From contig CAVVFA010000017.1 in NCBI GenBank assembly GCA_963747345.1, positions 1 to 64,000 on the forward strand: a DNA stretch of 64,000 nucleotides, read 5' to 3'. The notes under the pieces are model-generated. The model searched no databases and had not been told where the DNA came from. It was given only the letters and a program-made list of their open reading frames with translations. This DNA comes from GCA-2746795 sp963747345 (lineage in GTDB: Bacteria > Chloroflexota > Anaerolineae > Promineifilales > Promineifilaceae). Made by a program: the position numbers and the translations under genes. Shown piece by piece: positions 35,599-44,862 of this stretch. How positions within the stretch are numbered: position 1 is the first letter of the stretch; each line of letters begins with the position of its first letter.

Positions 35599-36334
35599 CT
35601 ATTCTTCAGTGACTAAGCCAAATCGGCGTTCGCGCTGGTTAAAGGCAACAATCGCACCATACAATTCTTCACGCCCAAAATCAGGCCATAACGCGGGTGT
35701 TGGATAATACTCGGCATACGCGGCTTGCCAAATGAGAAAATTACTAATACGCAATTCACCACTGGTACGAACAACAATATCTGGATCCGGCAAACCCGCT
35801 GTGAACAGATAAGAGCTAAACAATTCCTCATCCAAATCATCTGGCGAGATGCCATCTTCTAACATCATTTTAGTGGCATGAAGGATTTCAGCTCTTCCCC
35901 CATAATTGAATGCTACATTTAGAATGAGGGTGTCGTTATCCTTTGGTGAGTTCAATGGCGCGACGAACTTTATCCTGCAAGTTTTGCTCGATACCAGATA
36001 GATCACCCAAATGGTGTAAACAAACACCTTGTTCATTCAAGTCATCAATCTCTTGATCGAGAACGCGAGCAAATATGCGCATCAAGCCTTTAATCTCGCT
36101 TTCTGGACGACCCCAATTTTCCGTAGAAAATGCATAAATTGTCAGGATTTTGACGCCGAATTCCACACATGCATTCACAATGCGGCGTAAATTTTCAGCC
36201 CCTTGTCGGTGACCTGCTTGCCGGGGAAGACCTCGTTTTTTCGCCCAACGGCCGTTACCATCCATAATGATAGCGATATGTTGGGGAATTCGATACCCAC
36301 TTAAGTCGAGCGGCTCTGGTTGCCTTTTGACCAT
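35599..36334 (-). CDS. uppS: undecaprenyl/isoprenyl diphosphate synthase, one frameshift
   Basis: The N-terminal frame has HIAIIMDGNGRWAKKRGLPRQAGHRQGAENLR (active-site DGNGRWA) and TIYAFSTENWGRP. It breaks at 35936-35940, where AAAGGAT replaces an expected AAAGAT. The other frame continues DNDTLILNVAFNYGGRAEI, PDPDIVVRTSGELRISNFLIWQAAYAEYYPTPALWPDF (RTSGExRxSNFLxWQ signature) to the end. Both halves are full and conserved, so the single extra G is probably an assembly error in an essential gene. It makes the lipid carrier for peptidoglycan precursors. Confidence 0.92.
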
Positions 36335-36337
36335 ATG

Positions 36338-36896
36338 CTAAACTTCCATTAATTCGGCTTCTTTAGCCACGCCGATTTCATCGATTTGCTTGGTATATTT
36401 ATTCGTTAACTCTTGCAAATCATCCTGTCCACCGTGTTGATCGTCCTCAGATATGAGTTTCTCTTTTTCAAACTCACGCAAATCATTTATAGCGTCACGG
36501 CGTACGTTGCGCACCGCAACCTTCGCTTCTTCTACACGCTTACTAACCAATTTGCTTAAATCACGCCGCCGTTCTTCCGTAAGACGTGGAATATTGAGGC
36601 GAATAATCTTGCCATCATTATTAGGCATAATTCCTAAATCTGATTTCAAAATCGCTCTTTCAATCGCAGAAATAGAACTGGCATCATAAGGCCGGATTGC
36701 AATTTGCTGTGGCTCTGGCACAGAAACAACCGCCATTTGAATCAACGACATTTCCACACCATACATTTCAACAATAATCCTATCAAGCAAATGAGGAGAA
36801 GCGCGGCCTGTACGAAACGCAGCTAAGTCAGCCTCAAGGGAAGTAACCGCCCCACGCATCCTGACTCTCAGTATCATGTAACAATTCTGGTATCAT
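36338..36896 (-). CDS. frr: ribosome recycling factor, frameshift near the start
   Basis: The body (RMRGAVTSLEADLAAFRTGRASPHLLDRI, VSVPEPQQIAIRPYDASS, LIRLNIPRLTEERRRDLSKLV, the RNVRRDAINDLREFEKEK helix, QELTNKYTKQIDEI) is a normal RRF. The true N-terminus, IPELLHDTES, lies in another frame from an ATG at 36896 with GGAGGG upstream. One extra base near 36855 separates them. With this corrected the protein is about 185 residues, the family norm. It splits post-termination ribosomes with EF-G. Confidence 0.93.
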
Positions 36897-37005
36897 TCGA
36901 CCCTCCAATTGCAACTACGCGGATTAAAAAAGACCAAGGTACTAGTCGCTAACATAATGATACCACGACTAGCCTTAGTCTTCATATTCTGCTACGTTCC
37001 ATTTT

Positions 37006-37726
37006 TTACAAATGTCGAATGATCGTCCCTACTTTCTCACCCAATACAAGACGCTTCACACTGCCTTCTTGCCAAAAGTTCAGAACCACAATAGGCATAT
37101 CATTATCCATACAAAGAGAAACGGCCGTGCTGTCCATCACACCCAAGCGGGCATTCAACGCATCAATATAAGAAAGTTCATCAAAACGCTTGGCATCAGG
37201 ATTTTTCTCAGGATCAGAATCGTAAATAGCGTCCACTTTGGTCGCCTTAATTAACACATCCGCCCCAATTTCATTTGCCCGTAGCGCACCAGCTGAATCC
37301 GTAGTGAAATAGGGATTACCAGTACCGCCACCAAAAATTACCACCCGCCCTTTTTCTAAATGACGCATCGCCCGCAAGCGAATATAAGGTTCGGCCACCG
37401 TGCGCATCTCAATTGCCGTTTGCACCCGTGTCACCACACCTACATTTTCTAGCGCATCTTGCAAAGCCAGCGAGTTCATCACCGTAGCAATCATTCCCAT
37501 ATGGTCTGCCGTAGAACGTTCCATACCCAGGTCTCTGCCAATCGTGCCTCGCCACAAATTACCAGCACCAATAACAATGGCTATCTGCACACCTAAATCA
37601 TGCACATCTTTGACAACTTGAGCGACTTCTGCCGCTCTAGCGGGGTCGATACCAAGGCCACTCTTTTCCGGCCAATGCTTCACCACCCATTTTGAGCAAT
37701 ATACGTTTATAAACTGGTTGTGACAT
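37006..37726 (-). CDS. pyrH: uridylate kinase (UMP kinase), frameshift near the start
   Basis: Start at ATG 37726 with AAGGAGAAAG: SQPVYKRILLKMGGEALAGK, then one extra base near 37666, then SGLGIDPARAAEVAQVVKDVHDLGVQIAIVIGAGNLWRG, ADHMGMIATVMNSLALQDALE, GVVTRVQTAIEM, VIFGGGTGNPYFTTDSAGALRANEI and VLIKATKVDAIYDSDP. These are all standard UMP kinase motifs. It phosphorylates UMP to UDP. The gene follows the tsf terminator and heads the pyrH-frr-uppS-cdsA run. The AACGGCCGT core is at 37120-37128. Confidence 0.94.
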
Positions 37727-37840
37727 GTATCTTTCTCCTTGGGGAAACCAATCAAAACTTGTGTTTTTTAACTCAATGATTTCCAAGGGGGAATTTCTAA
37801 GCTCCCTGTTTTTGAATGCGCTAAAAATTCCCCAACAGGC

Positions 37841-37868
37841 AAAAAAAAGGGCGTTCTTGCGAACGCCC
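37841..37868 (-). terminator. rho-independent terminator after tsf
   Basis: GGGCGTTC and GAACGCCC form an eight-base stem with a TTGC loop. On the minus strand it is followed by CCTTTTTTTT. It separates rpsB-tsf from pyrH. Confidence 0.92.
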
Positions 37869-37887
37869 TCTCGATTAAAACAACTGC

Positions 37888-38490
37888 CTAATCGAGCGAT
37901 TCTCCCAGTTCATACCGGGCAAAACGCCGAATCTTAATGTTTTCGCCAGTCATGCGAATGTAATCTGTGGCTAACTGCTCAATGGTCATCTTGTCATCTT
38001 TAATAAAGGGTTGATCCATCAAAACAGTTTCTTGATAGAATTTATTCACACGACCGAGGACGATCTTATCTACAATTTCCGCTGGTTTACCTTCCGCCAA
38101 TGCCTGATTGCGTAAAACCTCAACTTCCCGATCCAACTCACTTTGAGGCACATCGTCACGAGTCAGATAAAGAGGACTCGAAGCTGCAATGTGCAACGCA
38201 ATATCATGTGCTAGGCCACGAAACTGTTCGTTACGCGCCACAAAGTCTGTCTCACAGTTGATTTCTACCATGACGCCTACGCGGTTGCCAGGGTGTGTAT
38301 AAAGTTCAATGACACCTTCATTAGCTTCGCGACCAGAGCGTTTGGCGGCACGGGCAGCACCTTTTTCACGTAAAATATCAACAGCTTTGTCATAATTACC
38401 ATCGGTTGCTTCCAAAGCTTTTTTAGCTTCAAGAATGCCAGCTCCGGTGGTTTCCCGCAGTTCTTTCACCATTTGTGCAGTAATTTTCAT
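37888..38490 (-). CDS. tsf: elongation factor Ts (short form)
   Basis: 200 residues. The UBA-like N-terminus KITAQMVKELRETTGAGILEAKKALEATDGNYDKAVDILREKG contains the EF-Tu-contacting RETTGAG...KKAL motif. The core is VGVMVEINCETDFVARNEQFRGLAHDIALHIAA and the C-terminal helices end VLMDQPFIKDDKMTIEQL. The short length, with one core subdomain, is usual for many bacteria outside Proteobacteria. A TAGGAGA site lies upstream; rpsB precedes it by 30 bases. Confidence 0.96.
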   Translation of the reverse strand: MKITAQMVKELRETTGAGILEAKKALEATDGNYDKAVDILREKGAARAAKRSGREANEGVIELYTHPGNRVGVMVEINCETDFVARNEQFRGLAHDIALHIAASSPLYLTRDDVPQSELDREVEVLRNQALAEGKPAEIVDKIVLGRVNKFYQETVLMDQPFIKDDKMTIEQLATDYIRMTGENIKIRRFARYELGESLD

Positions 38491-38520
38491 GGTGTTTACT
38501 ATCTCCTATTTGTTCAAAAA

Positions 38521-39426
38521 CTATTCGTTTTCTTCGTCAGCGCCGACAGCCACTTCTTCAATAATCTCAATTATCGTCTCTTCGACGACGATTTCTTCTA
38601 CTTCTTCATCTTCAGCTTCACGAATTTTCGCCAGTGTTGAAGCACCCAACAATTGCTCATCATCCATGTCTTCGACGCCATCATAAGAAGCGCTTGCTCC
38701 ATAACCATCGAAATCGGTGATCTCACTGTCGAAGTCATCTTTACGCATATTCAAGCCTTCCAAAGCAGCGTCAGCCATTTTGCCAACAATAAGCTTGATG
38801 GCGCGAATCGCATCATCATTAGAAGGAATAATGTGATCGATGGGATCTGGGTCACAGTTGGTATCCACCACAGCGATAACAGGGATTTTAAGGATATTGG
38901 CTTCTTTAACGGCCGTTTCCTCATGCGTCACATCAACCACAAACATCAAAGCCGGCAGGCCTTTCATCTTGCGGATACCACCAAGACGCATATTTAACTT
39001 CTCAATTTCACGTTCATAGCGAAGCCGTTCACGCTTCTTGAGATAATCAAATTCACCTGCATCACGACGGGCCTCCAACTTCTCAAGAACCTTGATGCGT
39101 TCGCTAATAGTTTTGAAATTTGTCAATGTGCCACCCAACCAACGTTCATTCACGTAAGGTTGATGACCACGGATGGCTTCACCAGCAATCGTATCAATCG
39201 CTTGTCTTTTTGTACCGACAAACAAAACCTCGCCACCTTGAGCAACTGTGTCGCGCACCAAATTGTATGCATCATCAATGAGACCTAATGTCTGCTGTAA
39301 ATCGATAATATGAATACCGTTCCGTTCAGTGAAGATATACGGTTTCATCTTCGGATTCCAACGACGGGTACGGTGACCAAAATGCACGCCTGTCTCTAAC
39401 AGGGCTTTCATTGAAACTACGGCCAT
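38521..39426 (-). CDS. rpsB: 30S ribosomal protein S2 with acidic C-terminal extension
   Basis: 301 residues. The first 225 are a standard uS2: SMKALLETGVHFGHRTRRWNPKMKPYIFTERNGIHIIDLQQT, LFVGTKRQA, NERWLGGTLTNFKTI, PALMFVVDVTHEETAVKEA and PVIAVVDTNCDPDPIDHIIPSNDDAIRAI. The remaining 75 residues are strongly acidic and low in complexity, an extension found in some Chloroflexota and Actinobacteria. It is the first gene of rpsB-tsf, with AGGAG upstream. AACGGCCGTT at 38908-38917 encodes ETAVK, a variable site. Confidence 0.96.
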   Translation of the reverse strand: MAVVSMKALLETGVHFGHRTRRWNPKMKPYIFTERNGIHIIDLQQTLGLIDDAYNLVRDTVAQGGEVLFVGTKRQAIDTIAGEAIRGHQPYVNERWLGGTLTNFKTISERIKVLEKLEARRDAGEFDYLKKRERLRYEREIEKLNMRLGGIRKMKGLPALMFVVDVTHEETAVKEANILKIPVIAVVDTNCDPDPIDHIIPSNDDAIRAIKLIVGKMADAALEGLNMRKDDFDSEITDFDGYGASASYDGVEDMDDEQLLGASTLAKIREAEDEEVEEIVVEETIIEIIEEVAVGADEENE

Positions 39427-39856
39427 GGGGTTATTCTCCTAAATAATTGTTTTTTTCTTCCATACTCATCATCCTAAAGCGGAACTCACAAGGCCTATAT
39501 ACCCACTTATCTATCCGAGGCACCTTTTCAGGCAAAGATAATCAAGCAGAGCATAATGCAAGCACACCCGCATTAGTCCGAGTATGTGTAAGATGTAAAT
39601 AAATTGCCCATTAACGTACGGGAACCTACCAAAATGGCAAGCCGATAGATTATAGCGAATGTGATTTTTTGCGCAAACTTTTCAAACGCCATGCGCGACA
39701 TTCCAATTGACTCCCCCACATTTTCGGATAGGATACTTTCCCCCTTATATGAAAGCGGGAAAGTATCCCCAAAAAAGCTAGACACGTTTTTCGCTTTCAC
39801 TTAAGTAAACTACGATTTTACATCCTAGTGTTTTCAAGATACTTTTCGCGGTTTAC
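39427..39856. other. intergenic region upstream of rpsB with hairpin and short inverted-repeat unit
   Basis: No gene. GGATACTTTCC (39731-39741) pairs with GGAAAGTATCC (39758-39768). A short unit at about 39800-39860 has CTTAAGTAAAC and GTTTACTTAG ends that resemble the tips of the adjacent 115-bp element, as if an older, diverged relative lies beside it. The rpsB promoter is presumably nearby, but I could not assign it. Confidence 0.5.
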
Positions 39857-39971
39857 TTAGGTAAACCACAAAAAGTTCTTAAAATTACCAACACGCAAAA
39901 TTGTGGTTTCCTTCAAGGAAAAGCGGGTTTTGCACAATTTTATTTCCAAAAACTTTCCCGCTTTTACCTAA
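39857..39971 (-). mobile_element. 115-bp MITE-like element, copy B
   Basis: The exact reverse complement of 18893-19007 over all 115 bases, with the same TTAGGTAAA/TTTACCTAA tips and interleaved stems. It lies 28 bases upstream of the M32 carboxypeptidase start, in the opposite orientation relative to the downstream gene compared with copy A. Complete identity between copies 21 kb apart points to recent movement or strong constraint. Confidence 0.75.
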
Positions 39972-39999
39972 AACACTGAATTTCGATCAGGAGTCAATA

Positions 40000-41505
40000 A
40001 TGGAACAAAAACTGCAAGAACTCAAAACCCGTCTACTTGAAATCAACGATCTCAATAGTGCTACATCTCTGCTTAACTGGGATCAGAGTACCTATATGCC
40101 TCCCGGCGGCGCAGTCGCTCGTGGACGACAAATGGCTACCCTGAGTCGCCTTGCGCACGAACAGTTCATCGACCCCACTGTCGGTAAATTGCTGGACAAT
40201 CTGCAAGCTTACGGCGAAAGTCTGCCCTACGACAGTGACGACGCCAGCCTCATCCGCGTCACCCGCCGAAGCTACGAAAAATCCACCCAAATACCAGCCT
40301 CACTCCTGTCCGACTTCTACCAACATGCGGCTGCTGCCTATCAAGCGTGGATAGACGCCCGCCCCAATAACGATTGGGTCGGCATTCAACCCTATCTCGA
40401 AAAAACGCTCGATCTCAGCCGCCAAATGGCTGATTGCTTCCCCGGCTATGACCACATCGCTGACCCCCTCATCGACATATCTGATGAAGGCATGAAAGCT
40501 GAATCTGTACGTGCCGTTTTCGCAGAACTACGTGAGCAACTCGTACCCATTGCCCAAGCGATTACCAGCCAACCCCTTGCCGACAACAGTTGCCTGCACG
40601 CAAGTTACCCAGCGGACAAACAGTTGGCCTTTGGCAGAGCCATCATCAAGGATTATGGCTTTGATTTCAACCGAGGCCGTCAAGACATGACTCACCACCC
40701 CTTCATGACCAAATTTGCCCTAGGGGATGTGCGCATTACCACCCGTGTCAAAGAAAATGATCTGAATGAAGCTTTATTCAGCACCTTACACGAATCAGGT
40801 CATGCCATGTATGAGTTGGGCATCAATATGAACCTGGATGGCACCCCCTTAGCCAACGGAACCTCATCTGGCGTGCATGAAAGTCAATCTCGCCTCTGGG
40901 AAAATTTAGTCGGCCGTAGTAAAGGATTCTGGAAACATTATTATCCCAAGCTCCAGGAAGCGTTCCCAGCGCAATTAGGCAGTGTGCGCATGGACACTTT
41001 CTATCGCGCCATCAACCGTGTGGAACGCTCCCTCATCCGCACTGATGCAGATGAAGTTACCTACAATCTGCACGTTATGATCCGGTTTGACCTGGAATTA
41101 GCTCTACTCGAAGGGTCGCTTGCTGTTAAGGATTTGCCAGAAGCATGGAACGCTCGCTATCAATCTGATCTCGGTTTGCAAGCACCAACTGATGTGGATG
41201 GTGTGCTTCAAGATGTGCATTGGTATGGCGGTACAATTGGCGGGGCATTCCAAGGTTACACCTTAGGCAATATCATGAGCGCTGCTTTCTTCGACAAGGC
41301 AATTGAAGCGCATCCTCAGATACCAACAGATATTGAGCAGGGTCAATTTGAAACATTACACGGATGGTTACGTGAAAATATTTACCAATACGGGAGCAAG
41401 TTCACAGCCAATGAGTTGATTGAACGTGTCACCGGCAGTCCTCTGAGCATCGACCCGTATATCACCTATCTCCGTACCAAGTTTGGGGATTTGTATAATT
41501 TCTAA
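40000..41505 (+). CDS. M32 family metallocarboxypeptidase (carboxypeptidase Taq)
   Basis: About 501 residues, typical for the family. Start at ATG 40000 with CAGGAG. Blocks: SATSLLNWDQSTYMPPGGAVARGRQMATLS near the N-terminus, DVRITTRVKENDLNEALFSTLHESGHAMYELGIN (HExGH zinc motif), SSGVHESQSRLWENLVGRSKGFW (third ligand region), RTDADEVTYNLHVMIRFDLELALLEG and the C-terminal DVHWYGGTIGGAFQGYTLGNIMSA. It trims C-terminal residues from peptides in the cytoplasm. It has its own terminator at 41554 and no AACGGCCGTT. Confidence 0.95.
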   Translation: MEQKLQELKTRLLEINDLNSATSLLNWDQSTYMPPGGAVARGRQMATLSRLAHEQFIDPTVGKLLDNLQAYGESLPYDSDDASLIRVTRRSYEKSTQIPASLLSDFYQHAAAAYQAWIDARPNNDWVGIQPYLEKTLDLSRQMADCFPGYDHIADPLIDISDEGMKAESVRAVFAELREQLVPIAQAITSQPLADNSCLHASYPADKQLAFGRAIIKDYGFDFNRGRQDMTHHPFMTKFALGDVRITTRVKENDLNEALFSTLHESGHAMYELGINMNLDGTPLANGTSSGVHESQSRLWENLVGRSKGFWKHYYPKLQEAFPAQLGSVRMDTFYRAINRVERSLIRTDADEVTYNLHVMIRFDLELALLEGSLAVKDLPEAWNARYQSDLGLQAPTDVDGVLQDVHWYGGTIGGAFQGYTLGNIMSAAFFDKAIEAHPQIPTDIEQGQFETLHGWLRENIYQYGSKFTANELIERVTGSPLSIDPYITYLRTKFGDLYNF

Positions 41506-41553
41506 CTTGGGCAAAGGGTGGTTGCGAATCATCCGTTGGTTTTATACGTTATA

Positions 41554-41587
41554 AAAAAAGCCGATTTCAAATGAAATCGGCTTTTTA
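41554..41587. terminator. bidirectional terminator between convergent genes
   Basis: AAAGCCGATTTC and GAAATCGGCTTT pair around AAAT, with an A-run before and a T-run after. It serves both the M32 gene and the Lon-N gene. Confidence 0.92.
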
Positions 41588-41629
41588 TTTATCATCTATT
41601 TAAGAAGTTCAACTTCTTGGTTACGTTCA

Positions 41630-42274
41630 CTAATTCAAGGAGAAAATACCCTGGTCTTCTTTTGGCTTCAACCGCAAAAGCGTGACTTCTTCCCGATAGA
41701 CAGCAATCAACCTACGCAGGAGGGTGGTCACTTTTTCATTCTCTAAGATTGCTTGTTTCTCTTCTGCTGGCAGTTGAATAGCGGCCGACGCCAAATAAAC
41801 TAACTCTTCATAATTATCAGGCATTTGTGAAGGATCGAATTCAACTTGCCCCAAATCAGCCAAGAAAATCAGGTATTCTAGGAGCCAGGGTGTTAGTTCA
41901 TCAGCAAATTGTTCAACCGCTTCCAGGCTTTCTTCTTGGAAGGGTAATGTCTCTACCTCACCCATCAAGTAAGGCAATCTATGATCTAGTGATATGATAC
42001 GGAACCGTTCTGTTCCTACAGCCATGATGAGTAAACGGCCGTCTTCCAATTTCTGCACTTCTGCTATCTCAGCCACACACCCCACCTCGTAGGGATCCGC
42101 GACTGGCCCCCATTCTGCAACACCACTCTGGATGAGAACAACGCCAAACGGCCGTTTCTCATCCAAACAAACCTGCACCATCTCCTTGTACCGATCCTCA
42201 AACACATGCAAAGGCAATGGCATCCCTGGAAAAAGCACTGTATTCAACGGAAACAACGGCAATTCATATGTCAT
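41630..42274 (-). CDS. Lon N-terminal (LON substrate-binding) domain protein
   Basis: 214 residues. It opens LPLFPLNTVLFPGMPLPLHVFEDRYKEMVQVCL and continues FGVVLIQSG, VGCVAEIAEVQKLEDGRLLIMAVGTERFRI, the standard LAN/LON domain. A helical second half follows (LDLG-like YLASAAIQLPAEEKQAIL), equivalent to the first helices after the domain in Lon. No ATPase or protease domain is present. Stand-alone versions are common and probably bind unfolded proteins or act as adaptors. The AAAGGAGC ribosome-binding site is strong. Palindrome cores occur at 42035-42042 and 42147-42156. Confidence 0.93.
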   Translation of the reverse strand: MTYELPLFPLNTVLFPGMPLPLHVFEDRYKEMVQVCLDEKRPFGVVLIQSGVAEWGPVADPYEVGCVAEIAEVQKLEDGRLLIMAVGTERFRIISLDHRLPYLMGEVETLPFQEESLEAVEQFADELTPWLLEYLIFLADLGQVEFDPSQMPDNYEELVYLASAAIQLPAEEKQAILENEKVTTLLRRLIAVYREEVTLLRLKPKEDQGIFSLN

Positions 42275-42299
42275 GATGATGCTCCTTTAAAAAAATAAA

Positions 42300-42328
42300 A
42301 AGCGGAATGACACCATATCATTCCGCTT
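42300..42328 (-). terminator. rho-independent terminator after pckA
   Basis: AAGCGGAATGA and TCATTCCGCTT pair over 11 bases around a seven-base loop, followed on the minus strand by TTTTATTTTTTT. Confidence 0.92.
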
Positions 42329-42370
42329 CATTATACACCAACTAAAAGCTGAAAAATCTTTCCTTAGAAT

Positions 42371-43981
42371 TTATTGAGCTTTGGGACTAGCTGCAATAAC
42401 CTCTGGTGTTACACCATCTTCAAACTGCTTGAAGTTCGCAATGAACATGCCTACCAGTTTTGTCGCTTGGGCATCATAAGCAGCTTTATCTGCCCATGCA
42501 CCACGCGCATTTAACACCTCAGCAGGCACACCCGGCACCGAAACCGGAACTTGTAAACCAAAGAAGCTTTCTTCAACCGTCTCCACATCGTCCAATTGAC
42601 CAGTCAAGGCAGCAGTTACCATCGCTCGTGTGTAAGCCAATTTCATCCGACCCGCTACACCAGCCGGACCACCAACCCAACCTGTATTAATCAACCAAAC
42701 ATTAGACTCATGTTTGTCCAGTTTCTCACCTAACAATTTAGCATAATCACCAGGATGCAGCGGCATAAATGGTGCACCAAAACAAGCACTAAAGATTGGT
42801 TGTGGCTCAGTGACACCGCGTTCTGTACCGGCAACCTTAGCCGTATAACCGCTCAAGAAGTGGTACATTGCCTGTTCTTTGGTCAGCTTGCTGATTGGAG
42901 GCAGCACCCCAAACGCATCAGCCGTCAGGAAGAATACATTGTTGGGATGACCGCAAACACCATTGGGATCCGCATTTTCAATATGCGTAATTGGATAGCT
43001 AGAACGTGTGTTTTCAGTCCGAGAACCATCATTCAAGTCAACACGACGGGTATGGTTATCATAAACAACGTTTTCTAAAATGGTGCCAAATTGACGAGTT
43101 GTTTCATAAATTTCCGGTTCGCCTTTTGGATCTAATTTGATTACTTTAGCGTAACAACCGCCTTCAAAATTAAAGATACCATCATCACTCCAACCGTGTT
43201 CATCATCCCCGATGAGAGTACGCCCGGGATCACTGCTGAGTGTGGTTTTGCCTGTACCACTCAAACCAAAGAAGAGAGCCGCATCATCCAGGTCTTCGCC
43301 ATAATTGGCTGAACAGTGCATGGATAACACACCTTCTTTTGGCAAGTAGTAGTTCATGGCAGAGAAGATGCTCTTCTTGATTTCACCACCATATTCTGTT
43401 CCGCCAATCAATACCAGGCGTTGGCTAAAATCGACAAGAATAAATGTCATGCTGTTTGTGCCGTCAACTTCCGGTTCTGCGTGGAAACGAGGCAAGTCAA
43501 TGACGGTGAATTGCGGTACGTGATTCTTCAGTTTTTCCGCATTCAGTTCACGGACAAACATGTTGCGGGCAAACAAATTGTGCCAGGCATATTCATTGAT
43601 CACGCGCACAGGCATCCGGTAGCGTTCGTCGGTGCCCGCATAGCCATCGAAAACAAAGATGTCACGATTCTGGATGTAGGCCATCATTTTGTCATGTAAA
43701 GCATTAAATTTTTCTTGGGGAAACGGACGATTGACCTTACCCCACCAAATATCAGCCTCGGTGGTCGGTTCTTTAACAACGAACTTGTCGTTAGGGGAAC
43801 GTCCGGTGTGGTCGCCTGTGCTCACAACGATAGGGCCAAGGTGAGCAATATGTCCTTCACGACGGCTAATGATTTGTTCGTAAAGCATAGAGGTACTTAA
43901 ATTCCAATACACGGTTCCTGGGTTTTTTATGCCGTGGTTTTCCACGCCGTAATCAGCTACAAATGGGCCAAAGTTTTGCAT
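42371..43981 (-). CDS. pckA: phosphoenolpyruvate carboxykinase (ATP)
   Basis: 536 residues. Blocks: STGDHTGRSPNDKFVV, RMPVRVINEYAWHNLFARNMF, GTEYGGEIKKSIFSAMNYYLP, the kinase-1a P-loop GLSGTGKTTLSSDPGRTLIGDDEHGW, DNHTRRVDLNDGSRTENTRSSYPI, and LSGYTAKVAGTERGVTEPQPIFSACFGAPFMPLHP. It converts oxaloacetate to PEP in gluconeogenesis. The ribosome-binding site is TAGGAGA. Upstream lies a 412-base divergent region with a CRP-like palindrome. No AACGGCCGTT is present in this conserved gene. Confidence 0.97.
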   Translation of the reverse strand: MQNFGPFVADYGVENHGIKNPGTVYWNLSTSMLYEQIISRREGHIAHLGPIVVSTGDHTGRSPNDKFVVKEPTTEADIWWGKVNRPFPQEKFNALHDKMMAYIQNRDIFVFDGYAGTDERYRMPVRVINEYAWHNLFARNMFVRELNAEKLKNHVPQFTVIDLPRFHAEPEVDGTNSMTFILVDFSQRLVLIGGTEYGGEIKKSIFSAMNYYLPKEGVLSMHCSANYGEDLDDAALFFGLSGTGKTTLSSDPGRTLIGDDEHGWSDDGIFNFEGGCYAKVIKLDPKGEPEIYETTRQFGTILENVVYDNHTRRVDLNDGSRTENTRSSYPITHIENADPNGVCGHPNNVFFLTADAFGVLPPISKLTKEQAMYHFLSGYTAKVAGTERGVTEPQPIFSACFGAPFMPLHPGDYAKLLGEKLDKHESNVWLINTGWVGGPAGVAGRMKLAYTRAMVTAALTGQLDDVETVEESFFGLQVPVSVPGVPAEVLNARGAWADKAAYDAQATKLVGMFIANFKQFEDGVTPEVIAASPKAQ

Positions 43982-44393
43982 TATAAATCTCCTATTTTTT
44001 TGGTCTATAGATTGGGGGAATTTTCACCTGGCCTTCGGCCTTTTACTGTATTAACAGAAAATTGGTGAAGACCTGTCAGATTCACACAACACCTGATAGA
44101 ACCCTAATTTTCAATATTCAAGCCAGTTCACACTAGCAATAACAGTTTACAGAAATTTAACCTTTATTACAAATGTAATAATCAGGATTTTGTCATAAAA
44201 AATCGGTGCTATTTGTCATATATTGTGTCATTACTACACTTTGTTTGGTTGAGTTGAACAACTAGGCGATGTGTATTTTGTGCAATTTTTCACAAATAAG
44301 AATTTTTAGGTTTTTCTCAAATTTGTATGGACTAAATGTAACAAGTAGACTAGATTTTGGGAAGGATCATGATCTTACAAAAAAGGAAAAATA
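43982..44393. promoter_or_regulatory. divergent promoter region of pckA and the CoA-binding protein gene, with a CRP-like site
   Basis: An AT-rich 412-base stretch. At 44279-44294, TGTGC-AATTTT-TCACA matches the CRP consensus at nine of ten positions, about 100 bases upstream of the gene at 44394 and 300 upstream of pckA. GGCC-TTC-GGCC lies in a short hairpin near 44032. CRP control of pckA is known in enterobacteria; here it is only suggested by the motif. Confidence 0.35.
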
Positions 44394-44825
44394 ATGAGTC
44401 AACAACAGGTTATTGACAAGATAATTGAATCGACAAAGTGTATTGCAGTGGTGGGCTTTTCATCAAAAGTTGAACGTGCTGGTTTCTATGTGCCTGATTA
44501 TTTACAGCAAGCCGGATACCACATTATTCCCGTGAACCCGAATCTAAAGGAAGGGTTGAGTGAACGCGCCTATCCTGAGCTCGCAGCGATTCCAGAACCA
44601 GTGGATTTAGTTCTCATTTTCCAGCGGAGCGAAAATGTGCCACCATTTGTCAGTCAAGCGATTGAGATAGGCGCAACGGCCGTTTGGATGCAGCTTGGTA
44701 TCAGCCATGAAGAAGCCGCAGAAAAGGCGCGACTGGCCGGGCTAGATGTGGTGATGGATGCCTGTATGCTGGTGGAGCATCAACGGTATCAACGCCTGAA
44801 ACTTTCCTCACCATCTGGCGTATAG
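44394..44825 (+). CDS. CoA-binding domain protein (YccU-like)
   Basis: 143 residues forming one Rossmann-like CoA-binding domain: KCIAVVGFSSKVERAGFYVPDYLQQAGYHIIPVNP, the strand PVDLVLIFQRSENVPPFVSQAIEIGATAVWMQLGI, and the final GLDVVMDACMLVEHQR. This is the stand-alone YccU/DUF group related to succinyl-CoA synthetase alpha. The exact role is unknown. Good ribosome-binding site (AAAGGA). The following membrane-protein gene is 37 bases away and probably cotranscribed. Confidence 0.9.
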   Translation: MSQQQVIDKIIESTKCIAVVGFSSKVERAGFYVPDYLQQAGYHIIPVNPNLKEGLSERAYPELAAIPEPVDLVLIFQRSENVPPFVSQAIEIGATAVWMQLGISHEEAAEKARLAGLDVVMDACMLVEHQRYQRLKLSSPSGV

Positions 44826-44862
44826 GTGGCTAAGGAAAACGATTCAGGCCCCAGGAGGCACA

